The notes below the pieces were generated by a model. The model was not told the origin of the DNA. It saw only the letters and a list, made by a program, of their open reading frames with translations, and did no database searches. Source: CADCTQ01 sp963844325 (lineage in GTDB: Bacteria > Bacteroidota > Bacteroidia > Cytophagales > 172606-1). Taken from it: a stretch of DNA of 64,000 nt. Numbering within the stretch: position 1 is the stretch's first letter; each line of letters opens with the position of its first letter. The position numbers were made by a program, and so were the translations under genes. Shown here piece after piece: positions 36,443 to 44,679 of the stretch. The stretch is from positions 2,666,001 to 2,730,000 of the forward strand of contig CAWJNV010000001.1 in the NCBI GenBank assembly GCA_963844325.1, given 5' to 3'.

Positions 36443-36534
36443 ACGGGTCGGCGCCGGGCCCGAAAAAGCCCGGAAATCGTTACTTTGTACGCCGGATTGA
36501 ACCACGCCCGCCGGACCCGTAACCCCTTCGTACA

Positions 36535-37677
36535 ATGGAATCCAGAACGCCCTTCCCCTTCGTACTGCCTTTGCTGGCCATAGTCCTGCTGCTCAGTGGC
36601 TTCGGCCTCCGCCGCAACAATCACCCGGCCGCGGAAGTGCAGGCCCCCGCGGCCGGGCGTTACCTGTACGTGGCCGTGCCGGGCATCCGCAACTACCTGG
36701 GCTACGGCGGCCACGGCCTGCTGGTGTTCGACGTAGACAACGGCCACCGGTTCGTCAAACGCATCAAAACCGGCGGGCTGCGGCCCGATGGCAAGCCGTC
36801 GAACGTGAAGGGGGTGGCCGTCAGTGTACCGCTCAACAGCATCTTCATCAGCACCGTCGAATCCCTCCAGCGCATTGACCTGTCCACCGAAAAGGTGCTC
36901 TGGCAAAAGCCCTACCCGGGCGGCGCCGACCGGATGTCCATCTCCCCCGACGGCAACACGATGTACCTGCCTTCTTTCGAGAAAAGCTTCTGGAACGTGG
37001 TGGACTGCCGGACGGGCGACGTGCTCAAAAAGATTGAAACCGGCGGCCGGGCCCACAATACGCTCTACGGCCCCTCGGGCAACCACGTGTACCTGGGTAA
37101 CCTGGCCTCGCCCCTGCTGCGCGTGGCCGATCCCCGGACGCACACGGTAACCCGGCAGGTAGGGCCCTTCGGCAGCAACGTCCGCCCTTTCACCATCAAC
37201 GCCGCCGAAACGCGGGCCTTCGTCACGGTCGACAGCCTGCTGGGCTTCGAGGTGGGCGACCTGACGACGGGCAAAAAGCTGGACCGCATCACCGTGGAAG
37301 GCTGGAACATGGGACCGGTGCGGCGGCACGGCAACCCGAGCCACGGCATTGCCCTGACTCCCGGCGAAACCGAAATCTGGCTGGCCGACGGCTACAACAT
37401 GCGCCTGCACGTGTTCAGCGCCGCCAGCCCCTACCAGCAACTCACCACCATTCCCCTCCAGGACATGCCCGGCTGGATCACCTTCAGCCTCGACGGCAAG
37501 TACGCGTACCCGTCCAGCGGGGAAGTGATCGACGTAAAGACCCGCAAAATCCTGCTCACGCTTCAGGATGAATTCTACAACAACGTAGCCAGCGAGAAGA
37601 TGGTCGAAGTGCACCTGGCGGGCCACAAAGCCGTAAAGGCCGGCGACCAGTTCGGCATCGGCCGCGCGGCGCAATAA
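36535..37677 (+). CDS. Membrane-anchored YncE-like beta-propeller protein
   Basis: 380 aa. An uncleaved-looking signal anchor (PFVLPLLAIVLLLSGFGL) is followed by seven-bladed-propeller repeats of the YncE or cytochrome-D1 type: DRMSISPDGNTMYLPSFEKS, HNTLYGPSGNHVYLGNLASP, HGIALTPGETEIWLADGYN, WITFSLDGKYAYPSSGEV. Such proteins bind ligands or partners in the periplasm; there is no enzymatic motif. It follows the type B cargo gene by 92 bp in the same direction. The 37678-37789 gap is purine-rich and otherwise featureless. Confidence 0.75.
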   Translation: MESRTPFPFVLPLLAIVLLLSGFGLRRNNHPAAEVQAPAAGRYLYVAVPGIRNYLGYGGHGLLVFDVDNGHRFVKRIKTGGLRPDGKPSNVKGVAVSVPLNSIFISTVESLQRIDLSTEKVLWQKPYPGGADRMSISPDGNTMYLPSFEKSFWNVVDCRTGDVLKKIETGGRAHNTLYGPSGNHVYLGNLASPLLRVADPRTHTVTRQVGPFGSNVRPFTINAAETRAFVTVDSLLGFEVGDLTTGKKLDRITVEGWNMGPVRRHGNPSHGIALTPGETEIWLADGYNMRLHVFSAASPYQQLTTIPLQDMPGWITFSLDGKYAYPSSGEVIDVKTRKILLTLQDEFYNNVASEKMVEVHLAGHKAVKAGDQFGIGRAAQ

Positions 37678-37789
37678 AAAGGAGACCGGAGGAAGGGAGA
37701 CGGGAGGAGGATCGGGAAGGAAGCTAAGGCGGGGCTCCGGGACGGGTAGGTGGCGCAGGGGAAAAAGGAAAAAAGGAGCCAACGCCCTC

Positions 37790-38326
37790 TTATTCCTGGG
37801 CAAGCAATACTTTGATGCTGGCGGCTTGCCGCACCCAGCGGGCGTGTTTCTTGTCGGCCGGCACTACGAGGCGGAAAGGACCTTCCCCGGCGGGCAGCGG
37901 CTGGCCGTCTACCTGGTAAGCCACCAGCACCACCTCGCGGGCAAACTCCGGGTCTAACTCCGGCAGGGCAAATACGGCCCGGTAACCATCAACCGCCTCC
38001 ACCAGTACGTACTTGGCCAGGTGCTTGCCCCGCAGGGCCGGGCCCAAGGTCACCCCCGCCTCGCGCAGCAGGTCGGTGAAGGCCACCCCGGTGTAGCGGT
38101 GCTCCTTGCCGTCTTTGTCTTTGGCCTTCAGTTCCGTCTTTTTGAATTTGCCCAGGGCTTCCACCGTGAGCGAAAGGGGCTGGCTTACCTCGCCGCTTAC
38201 CCGCAGGGTGGCGGTGCCCGGGGCCGCACCGGCACCGGATTGGGCAAAAGCAGTGCCGTGGCAAAAGGCGCCGCCCAGGAGCAGGAGCCACAGCCAGGCA
38301 AACCGGCATGACGTCAGTACGGGCAT
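37790..38326 (-). CDS. Small exported molybdopterin-binding-fold protein
   Basis: 178 aa from the ATG at 38326 with a signal peptide (ending AFAQSG). The mature part is the oxidoreductase molybdopterin-binding fold seen in sulfite-oxidase relatives: LRVSGEVSQPLSLTVEAL, HRYTGVAFTDLLREAGV, VEAVDGYRAVFALPELD, and a terminal RLVVPADKKHARWVRQAASI. At this length it lacks the dimerisation domain. The Cys that ligates molybdenum is not seen, so a cofactor-free role is possible. Confidence 0.75.
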   Translation of the reverse strand: MPVLTSCRFAWLWLLLLGGAFCHGTAFAQSGAGAAPGTATLRVSGEVSQPLSLTVEALGKFKKTELKAKDKDGKEHRYTGVAFTDLLREAGVTLGPALRGKHLAKYVLVEAVDGYRAVFALPELDPEFAREVVLVAYQVDGQPLPAGEGPFRLVVPADKKHARWVRQAASIKVLLAQE

Positions 38327-38403
38327 GGGTTCAGGGGATAGGGTATAAAAATAGCCTTTTTGCCGCAACGGGCACGACGGGGGCGGAAAAAAGGGATCAG
38401 TGG

Positions 38404-40026
38404 TCAGGGCCGGGCCCGTTCCCCGAAGAAGTCGCCCGGGTTCCAGGTGGGGCGGCCGGGCGACTGGGCTACCAGGTACCCGATCAGGAAGTTGAGCTGC
38501 ACGTACTGGCGGCCGGCGTTCCAGTCGAAGGTGCCGTTGATCTCGTCCTGGGGCTGGTGGTAGTACCGGGCCCGCCACGCCTGCACCTGCACGTTGAGGT
38601 TGTTCCTGCCGTCGGCCGTCTGGTTGCCGTACTTGATGTGCAGGGCCGGGATGCCCTGCGCCACGAAGCTGTACTGGTCGCTGCGGATGAAGCGGTTCTG
38701 CTCCGGCTCGGGGTCGGCTTCGAGGGCGATGCCCAGGTACCGGCAGGCTTCGGCTACCTGGCTTTGCAGCGAGGAATGGCCGGCGCCCAGCGCCACCGCC
38801 GACCGCAGCGGGGCAATGAGGGTGGGCATGTCGGTGTTGACGTTGGCGACGATGCTGGCGGCCGGCACGGTCGGGTAGCGGGCAAAGTAGCCCGAGCCCA
38901 GCAGCCCCATCTCTTCGCCCGTCACCAGCACGAACAGCACCGACCGCCGGGGTTTCCCTTCCAGCCGGGTGTACAGCCGGGCAATTTCGAGGATGCTGGC
39001 TACGCCCGAAGCATTGTCGTGCGCCCCGTTGTAAATCGAGTCGCCGTTGACGGGGGTGCCCACGCCCAGGTGGTCGAGGTGGGCGCTGTGCACGAGGTGC
39101 TCGCTTTGCAACTGGGGGTCGGCGCCGGCCACGCGGCCCACTACGTTGTAGCTGTCAAAATCGCGGTGCACGGAGCGGTACGCGGCCCGCAGCGACGGCA
39201 CCAATTCAACGGAAGCGGGCCGCCCGGCTTTGAGGGAGGCGAGTACTTTGGGCAGGTCCTGCCCGGCGGCTTTCAGCAGCCCCGCCAGCACCGAACGCCG
39301 CACCAGGGCCATGCACCGGACCGAATCGGAGGTGTAGTACGAAGCCACGGCCAGGGTGCCGTCGGGGCCCAGCACGCTGTGGATGCCCGCCGCCGAACGG
39401 GGCAGGCTGTCGGCCCCGGTGCCGATGAGCACGCCCACGGCCCCGTGGCGCACGGCCGTCTCCTGGAGGGTAGCCAGGTTCTGGCTGTGGGCCGCCACCG
39501 TGGACGGAAACTTTTCGGGGGCGCCCCGGAGCACCAGCACCCACTTGCCCCGGGCATCGAGGCCCGCGTAGTCGTCGTATCCCAGCGCGAGGGCGCTGAT
39601 GCCGTAGCCGGCAAACACGACGGGGGCGTCGAGCGTGACCTCGGCCTGCCGGGGATTCGGGAAAATCACGTAGTCGCGGCCGGCGGCCAGCGGGGTGGAC
39701 GGGCCGAGGGCGAGGGTACCCCCTTCGGCCAGCCGGGCGTTGCGCAGGCGCACCTTTTGCAGGTACGTGCCGTTTTCACCGGCCGGTTCCACGCCCATCT
39801 CGCGCAGTTGCCCGGTCACGTAGTCTACGGCCAGTTGGTAGCCCTCCGTGCCCGGCATCCTGCCGCGCAGGCGGTCGTCGGCCAGGTACTGCACGTGGGC
39901 TTTGAGGGCTTTGGGTTTCACGGTCCGCAGGGCCTGGGCCACCGGTTTGTCGAGGGTTGGGGGCTGGGCAACGGCTGCCGCAACGGTCAGGCAAATGGGG
40001 AAGAGGAAGGATAAGAAGCGTTTCAT
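38404..40026 (-). CDS. M28 family metallopeptidase with PA-type insert
   Basis: 540 aa from the ATG at 40026; signal peptide MKRFLSFLFPICLTVAAAVAQ. A protease-associated insert (~120-240; VFAGYGISALALGYDDYAG, GKWVLVLRGAPE) precedes the di-zinc aminopeptidase core: HSAHLDHLG, NGAHDNASGVASILEIAR (bridging Asp), the catalytic Glu in VTGEEMGLLGSGYF, and VNTDMP. It is probably a periplasmic or surface aminopeptidase. A second M28 protein with the same architecture is at 50304, oppositely oriented. Confidence 0.88.
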   Translation of the reverse strand: MKRFLSFLFPICLTVAAAVAQPPTLDKPVAQALRTVKPKALKAHVQYLADDRLRGRMPGTEGYQLAVDYVTGQLREMGVEPAGENGTYLQKVRLRNARLAEGGTLALGPSTPLAAGRDYVIFPNPRQAEVTLDAPVVFAGYGISALALGYDDYAGLDARGKWVLVLRGAPEKFPSTVAAHSQNLATLQETAVRHGAVGVLIGTGADSLPRSAAGIHSVLGPDGTLAVASYYTSDSVRCMALVRRSVLAGLLKAAGQDLPKVLASLKAGRPASVELVPSLRAAYRSVHRDFDSYNVVGRVAGADPQLQSEHLVHSAHLDHLGVGTPVNGDSIYNGAHDNASGVASILEIARLYTRLEGKPRRSVLFVLVTGEEMGLLGSGYFARYPTVPAASIVANVNTDMPTLIAPLRSAVALGAGHSSLQSQVAEACRYLGIALEADPEPEQNRFIRSDQYSFVAQGIPALHIKYGNQTADGRNNLNVQVQAWRARYYHQPQDEINGTFDWNAGRQYVQLNFLIGYLVAQSPGRPTWNPGDFFGERARP

Positions 40027-40092
40027 GAACAGGAAAGTGGTTTTCTGCCCTACGAACCTACCCATTTTTTTCCGGGGAAGTTTCACGAAGAG

Positions 40093-40210
40093 TTCACGCA
40101 AAGGCGCAAAGGAGGCGCGCAAAGAACGCAAAGAAAAAACAATAGGAACGCAAGGAGTTATCAATTCCCCTTTGCGTTCTTTGCGCGCCTCCTTTGCGCC
40201 TTTGCGTGAA
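40093..40210. repeat. 41-bp perfect inverted repeat of CGCAAAG words
   Basis: Arms 40093-40133 and 40170-40210 are exactly complementary, with a 36-base loop. The arm is built of CGCAAAGG, CGCGCAAAG and AACGCAAAG. It lies in the 311-bp interval upstream of both the M28 peptidase and the divergent ATP-grasp gene, so it is not a terminator for a convergent pair. TATATTGC at 40311-40318 could be the -7 element for the ATP-grasp gene. Confidence 0.85.
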
Positions 40211-40337
40211 ACCTTTGCACGAACCGGGAATTTAACAATGCAACCAGTGGTTTAAGGAAAAAACCATTGCCGGAGCCCGCGGGCCGGCAACCAATGCTAG
40301 ACCAATCGTTTATATTGCGCCTTTTCCGCCATCTGTT

Positions 40338-41321
40338 ATGACCTACCAATCGACCGAAAAACCTTTCGCCATTTTCCACGAACACCCCGACTGGTTCAAG
40401 CCCCTGTTTGCCGAACTGGAGCGGCGCGGCATCCCCTACGTGCGTCTCGACGCCGCCCGGCACCTGTTCGACCCGGCCGAAACGCAGTCGCCCTACAGCC
40501 TGTTCTTCAACCGCATGAGCCCCTCGGCCTACCTGCGGGGCAACGAACAGGGCATCTTCTACACGCTGGGCCTGCTGGCCCACCAGGAGCGGCTGGGCAT
40601 TCCGGTAATCAACGGCCGCCAGGCCTTTACCTACGAAACGTCCAAGGCCCTGCAACTGTCGCTGCTGGCCTCGCTGGGGCTGCCTTACCCCAAGGCCCGG
40701 GTCATCAACCACCCGTCGCAGGCCGTGGCCGCCGCGCAGGGGCTGCGCTTCCCGGTGGTGGTGAAGGCCAACATCGGCGGCAGCGGCGCCGGCATTGTCC
40801 GCTACGATTCGCCGCAGGCCCTGGCCGACGCCGTGGCGGCCGGTGAAGTCAACCTGGGCATCGACCAGACGGCGCTGGTGCAGGAGTACATTATGGCCCG
40901 GGACGGGCACATCACCCGCGTCGAGACGCTGGACGGCAAGTACCTGTACGCCATCAAGGTGTATACGTCCGGCGAAAGCTTTAACCTGTGCCCGGCCGAC
41001 ATTTGCCAGACCACCGGCGGGGTGGAACTGGTGCGCAACGCCTGCGCCATCGACGCCCCCAGGAACGGCATGCGGGTGGAAGCCTACACGCCGCCCCGCG
41101 AGGTGATCGATGCCATTGAACGCATCGTGCAGGCGGCCGGCATCGACGTGGGCGGCATCGAATACATGGTAGACGACCGCGACGGGCAGCTCTACTACTA
41201 CGACGTGAACGCCCTCTCCAACTTCGTGGCCGACGCCGTGAACGTGATCGGCTTCAATCCCCACGCCCGGCTGGTGGATTTCCTCGAAAAGAAGGCCCAA
41301 CTCAAACTCCAGGAGGTATAA
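40338..41321 (+). CDS. ATP-grasp ligase, RimK-like
   Basis: 327 aa. The ATP-grasp fold is shown by FPVVVKANIGGSGAGIVRYD (~138-157, nucleotide-binding Lys and Gly loop), ALVQEYIMARDGHITRVETL, and the metal-binding end GGIEYMVDDRDG ... YYYDVNALSNF. The family joins a carboxylate to an amine or thiol via acyl phosphate. No signal peptide. It is followed after 2 bp by a flavin monooxygenase gene, so the two are co-translated and probably act on one small molecule. The substrate cannot be deduced. Confidence 0.83.
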   Translation: MTYQSTEKPFAIFHEHPDWFKPLFAELERRGIPYVRLDAARHLFDPAETQSPYSLFFNRMSPSAYLRGNEQGIFYTLGLLAHQERLGIPVINGRQAFTYETSKALQLSLLASLGLPYPKARVINHPSQAVAAAQGLRFPVVVKANIGGSGAGIVRYDSPQALADAVAAGEVNLGIDQTALVQEYIMARDGHITRVETLDGKYLYAIKVYTSGESFNLCPADICQTTGGVELVRNACAIDAPRNGMRVEAYTPPREVIDAIERIVQAAGIDVGGIEYMVDDRDGQLYYYDVNALSNFVADAVNVIGFNPHARLVDFLEKKAQLKLQEV

Positions 41322-41323
41322 CC

Positions 41324-42349
41324 ATGCGCTTTGGCTACTGGCTTCCCGTGTTCGGCGGATGGCTCCGCAACGTGGAAGACGAAGGGATGGATACGTCCTG
41401 GGAATACGTAAAAACGCTGGCCCAACGCAGCGAAGACTGGGGCTACGCCCTCACGCTGATCGCCGAACTTAACCTCAATGACATCAAAGGCATCGAGGCG
41501 CCTTCGCTGGATGCGTGGTCGACGACGGCGGCCCTGGCGGCTGTGACCCAGAAGCTCGAACTGATGGTGGCCGTGCGGCCCACTTTTCACAACCCGGCCC
41601 TGCTGGCCAAGCAGGCCGCCAACATCGACCACATCAGCGGCGGGCGGCTGTCACTCAACGTGGTGTCGTCGTGGTGGCGCGACGAGGCCACCAAGTACGG
41701 CGTGCACTTCGAGCAGCACGACGACCGCTACGCCCGCACCCGCGAATGGCTCCAGGTGCTCGACGGGGTGTGGAGGCAGGACCACTTCTCGTACGACGGC
41801 AAATACTACCAGGTAGCCGACAACGTGCTGCAACCCAAGCCCGTGTCGCGGCCCCGGCCGTTCCTCTACGCCGGCGGCGAATCGGAGGCGGCCAAGGACC
41901 TGATTTCGCTCCAGTGCGACGGCTACGTGATGCACGGCGACCCGCCCGAAAAGATCGGCGAACGCATTGCCGACATGCGCCGGCGCCGCGAAAAGTGGGG
42001 CCTGCCGCCCATGCAGTTCGGGGTGGCCGCTTACTCGATTGTGCGCGACACGGAGGCGCAGGTAAAGCAGGAAATTGAACGCATCACCAACGTGCGGGGC
42101 TCGGCGGCGGGCTACCAGAACTACCAGCAGTGGCTGGCCGGCACGCAGCTCGAACAGCGGGTGTCGCTGGAAGACTACTCGGTGTCCAACCGGGGCCTGC
42201 GCACGGGCCTGGCCGGCACTGTAGCCCAGGTGCAGGACCGCATTGCGGCCTTTGAAGCCGTGGGGGTGGATTTCTTCCTCCTTCAGTGCAGCCCGCAACT
42301 CGAAGAGATGGAACGCTTTTCCCAGGCCATCATCCGGGAATTTGCGTAA
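41324..42349 (+). CDS. LLM-class flavin-dependent monooxygenase
   Basis: 341 aa, bacterial-luciferase-like TIM barrel related to alkanesulfonate or dimethylsulfone monooxygenases (SsuD/SfnG type). Seen: MRFGYWLPVFGGWL, the NVVSSWWRDEATKYG region for flavin/substrate binding, RYARTREWLQVLDGVW, and PRPFLYAGGESEAAKDL. It needs reduced FMN from a reductase not in this window. Its start codon lies 2 bp after the ATP-grasp stop. An intrinsic terminator follows. Confidence 0.88.
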   Translation: MRFGYWLPVFGGWLRNVEDEGMDTSWEYVKTLAQRSEDWGYALTLIAELNLNDIKGIEAPSLDAWSTTAALAAVTQKLELMVAVRPTFHNPALLAKQAANIDHISGGRLSLNVVSSWWRDEATKYGVHFEQHDDRYARTREWLQVLDGVWRQDHFSYDGKYYQVADNVLQPKPVSRPRPFLYAGGESEAAKDLISLQCDGYVMHGDPPEKIGERIADMRRRREKWGLPPMQFGVAAYSIVRDTEAQVKQEIERITNVRGSAAGYQNYQQWLAGTQLEQRVSLEDYSVSNRGLRTGLAGTVAQVQDRIAAFEAVGVDFFLLQCSPQLEEMERFSQAIIREFA

Positions 42350-42378
42350 AGAAACGTGACGAAACCTGATTTTATACA

Positions 42379-42423
42379 AGAAGCCCGTCCGGTTATAGCT
42401 ACTGGAAGGGCTTCTCTTTTTTT
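42379..42423 (+). terminator. Intrinsic terminator of the ATP-grasp/monooxygenase operon
   Basis: Stem AGAAGCCC (42379-42386) with GGGCTTCT (42408-42415), a 21-base loop, and then C followed by seven T. It ends the plus-strand pair and lies 50 bp from the convergent jetD stop. Confidence 0.8.
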
Positions 42424-42472
42424 ACCGGAACCTCCATCGTATCTGGGAAACAAAGACGGCCTGGTTCCCGTG

Positions 42473-43654
42473 CTACGCATCCGGCAACGCATTCATCCCC
42501 CGAAGGACATAATCCTGCGGGATTCGCTCCTGTTCGAGGCGGTTGTGGTCCTCAAGCTGGAGCAGGTGGTAGAACAGGTGCGTTTCTTCCGGGGTGAGGT
42601 GGGGAAGGCTGGTGCGGTAAAAATCCGGCCCTTTGACGGCGTATTTTTTGAACGTGCGGAAGGTGCCGGCATCCATGAGGAAGGACCGGGTCTGGGGGAA
42701 AAAGCCGCGCAGCACGGAAAGAATTTCGAACCCGTGCGCGTCGATGTCGCCCCAGTAATAGATCTTTTTGTCGCGCAGCCAGGCGGCCTGCCCCAGCAGG
42801 TGCAACTTGAAACCTTCCCCGAAAACGGCCACTGACCCTTCCAATTGGGGCAGGGTGAGAAAGTTGAAGATGTTGGAAAAGTTGGTTTTGTTCTCCAGGA
42901 TGAACACGCGTGCACAGGCAAGCCGGAGGGCATTGAACTGCGACAGGGGAATGCTCAGGTCATCGAGACCGCTGAAGCACGTGCGGGCCAACGCCGGGTC
43001 CAGGATCCGCAGGCGCAGCAGCGGCTCGTCGTACCGGAGGTTGAACCGCCGGCGAAACTCCTTCGCATCCGCCTGTACGTAACCGGGCAGCAAAAAGTCC
43101 AGCAGGCTGGTGAGTACCGGTATGTTTTCCTCAATGAACTTGGTGGGTACCTGGATCGGCAACTCGCGGATGTAGAGGCGCGGCGTGGGGTTGGCCCGGA
43201 AATAGTGGCATACGCGCAGCAACGCGTCCCACTGCCCGGCATTTTCGATCACCTTGAGCGGATGTTCGGCCAGCCACGCTTCGAGTGCGGGCATTTCGCG
43301 GCGAACCAGGGCCACTGACTGCGTGAAGGCGCGGAACGCTTTGTCCTTCCTGATGAACTTCAAGTAGTCCTCGGGCGTCTCGAAAAAGATGCGGGCCGGC
43401 AACCACTGCCGCCCGGCTTTCCGGGTGGCCGTTTCTTTGAATTCAACCGTGTACCCAAATCCCAGTTCCTCTTTCGATTCCTTTTTGAGGTTTTTGATTG
43501 CCTGGTCGAGGGCCGCGAAATCTTCCAGGATGCCGGCGGTCTTTACCTTACCAAAGCGGATTTCGAGCGGCATGGTTTCATCCCGCAACCAGGCGACGAG
43601 GTAATTTTTGTACCAGCCGTCGGCCTGTCTTTTGATTTCCGTGACTGTGATCAT
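42473..43654 (-). CDS. jetD: Wadjet nuclease subunit JetD
   Basis: 393 aa from the ATG at 43654 (MITVTEIKRQ), which matches the domain start; an upstream in-frame extension to 43858 runs inside the neighbouring transposase gene. The N-terminal DUF3322-type region is followed by a DUF2220/Toprim domain with the acidic set E254 (FILENKTNF) and D303/D305 (YYWGDIDAHGFEIL). JetD cleaves plasmid DNA recognised and looped by JetABC. In normal Wadjet operons it follows jetC directly; here 1,025 bp holding a RAYT gene and palindromes separate them. Confidence 0.88.
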   Translation of the reverse strand: MITVTEIKRQADGWYKNYLVAWLRDETMPLEIRFGKVKTAGILEDFAALDQAIKNLKKESKEELGFGYTVEFKETATRKAGRQWLPARIFFETPEDYLKFIRKDKAFRAFTQSVALVRREMPALEAWLAEHPLKVIENAGQWDALLRVCHYFRANPTPRLYIRELPIQVPTKFIEENIPVLTSLLDFLLPGYVQADAKEFRRRFNLRYDEPLLRLRILDPALARTCFSGLDDLSIPLSQFNALRLACARVFILENKTNFSNIFNFLTLPQLEGSVAVFGEGFKLHLLGQAAWLRDKKIYYWGDIDAHGFEILSVLRGFFPQTRSFLMDAGTFRTFKKYAVKGPDFYRTSLPHLTPEETHLFYHLLQLEDHNRLEQERIPQDYVLRGMNALPDA

Positions 43655-43694
43655 CAGTAGGAGGTTGTGATTGGGGTTGCGGAGGAATGTACGT

Positions 43695-44393
43695 TCACCG
43701 GGATAAATCCGGGGTAGAAAAGAATCGGTCATCCTGCCACCGGGCCGGGTTGTTGAGAATGTAGCTGCTGATGTGCCGGTAGGCTCTTGCACTTCGGATG
43801 ATGTGATCGTGGTAACGGGACTGCCAGGCAAAACCCGCCCGAACTTTACGGGCCTCATGCGAAGTGCGTCCTTTGTACCAACGGATGATCCGGGACAAAT
43901 TATCGTTTAACATCGGATTTTTATCGCCGGCAAAGCCCCCCGGGTTTTCGGGAGGTGGCGCAGCGACGGTAACGGGTGGGGGCAGAGACGCGATGAGGTC
44001 TGGAGACGCGATGAATCGCGTCTCTACGGGTGGTTTGTCAATCACCAAAATACCGTGCACATGGTTGGGCATAACCACAAAGGCATCCAATCGAACGAAC
44101 GGAAAATGCTGCGGAATTTCCAGCCAGCAGGCCAGGGCAATTGTACCCAACGGAGACGGAATCAATTGCGGGAACCCGTCCGCATGTAGAGACGCGATTA
44201 ATCGCGTCTCCGGTACGACCCCGTACCCCGTACCCGGTACGAGGTGTGATGATGGATTGGCGACGATACGACCAAAAAAATGTTCCCGGTTTTGCGTACA
44301 GATGGTGATAAAATAGGCGGCATTGTTGCCGTAGTCCCACCATTCGGCCCGGGCGGAAGGAATGCGGTATTTGTTTTGAAACAGTTCAGTCAT
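43695..44393 (-). CDS. REP-associated tyrosine transposase (RAYT, Y1/HUH)
   Basis: 232 aa from the ATG at 44393. The HUH motif is N110-H111-V-H113 (VVMPNHVHGIL), and the catalytic Tyr is Y194 in QSRYHDHIIRSARAYRHISSYI, the classic TnpA-REP signature. It nicks and moves short palindromic REP DNA as single strands. Two copies of the local palindrome lie inside the coding sequence (44189-44210 and 44003-44024) and are read in the same frame, giving ETRLIAS (62-68) and ETRFIAS (124-130) in variable linkers. It ends 40 bp before jetD. Confidence 0.88.
   Translation of the reverse strand: MTELFQNKYRIPSARAEWWDYGNNAAYFITICTQNREHFFGRIVANPSSHLVPGTGYGVVPETRLIASLHADGFPQLIPSPLGTIALACWLEIPQHFPFVRLDAFVVMPNHVHGILVIDKPPVETRFIASPDLIASLPPPVTVAAPPPENPGGFAGDKNPMLNDNLSRIIRWYKGRTSHEARKVRAGFAWQSRYHDHIIRSARAYRHISSYILNNPARWQDDRFFSTPDLSR
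43985..44024. repeat. RAYT palindrome cluster inside the transposase gene
   Basis: A half-copy (GAGACGCGATGAGG, 43985-43998) followed by a full palindrome at 44003-44024: GAGACGCGAT and ATCGCGTCTC arms with GA between. In frame it adds ETRFIAS to the protein. Confidence 0.8.
44177..44210. repeat. RAYT-type palindrome inside the transposase gene
   Basis: The extended unit CCCGTCCGCATGTA precedes a perfect 22-bp palindrome at 44189-44210 (arms GAGACGCGATT/AATCGCGTCTC). Same unit as at 44480-44515 and, inverted, 44634-44671. Confidence 0.85.
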
Positions 44394-44479
44394 TGCCTGT
44401 AGCAGTGAATGGCCGGGTGGCCGTTGTGTTTCGGAATTGATTACGGAAACTGCCGAAACATAACCGGTACGTGACGGGA

Positions 44480-44671
44480 CCCGTCCGCACGTAGAGACGC
44501 GATTCATCGCGTCTCCAGACCTCATCGCGTCTTCATGCACGATTCATCGCGTCTCCATGCATCATCGCGTCTCTTCTGCAACAGGTGCACCTGGAGACGC
44601 GGTGACGGGTGGAGGTGGAGACGGATGATGCTTGAGACGCGATGAATCGCGTCTCTACATGCGCGGACGGG
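44480..44671. repeat. REP-like palindrome cluster between jetC and the RAYT gene
   Basis: Two full units in opposite orientations: 44480-44515 (CCCGTCCGCACGTA then the palindrome 44494-44515) and 44634-44671 (palindrome 44634-44655, then TACATGCGCGGACGGG). Between them are partial arms ending ATCGCGTCTC or ATCGCGTCTT at about 44521-44533, 44541-44555 and 44561-44573. The last unit slightly overhangs the jetC 3' side. These are the likely substrates of the adjacent RAYT. The remaining bases 44394-44479 show no other feature. Confidence 0.85.
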
Positions 44672-44679
44672 CCGCGATT

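Noticed and set aside
40093..40210. Insertion-sequence terminal repeats
   Set aside because: Only 36 bp lie between the arms, so no transposase is enclosed, and no target-site duplication is visible.
43655..43858. Longer N-terminus of JetD
   Set aside because: The extension overlaps the RAYT 3' end out of frame and lacks similarity to JetD-like N-termini; the ATG at 43654 begins with the expected domain.
43985..44671. Possible CRISPR array
   Set aside because: Repeats are short palindromes in both orientations with irregular gaps, partly inside a gene, and there are no cas genes; a RAYT explains them better.
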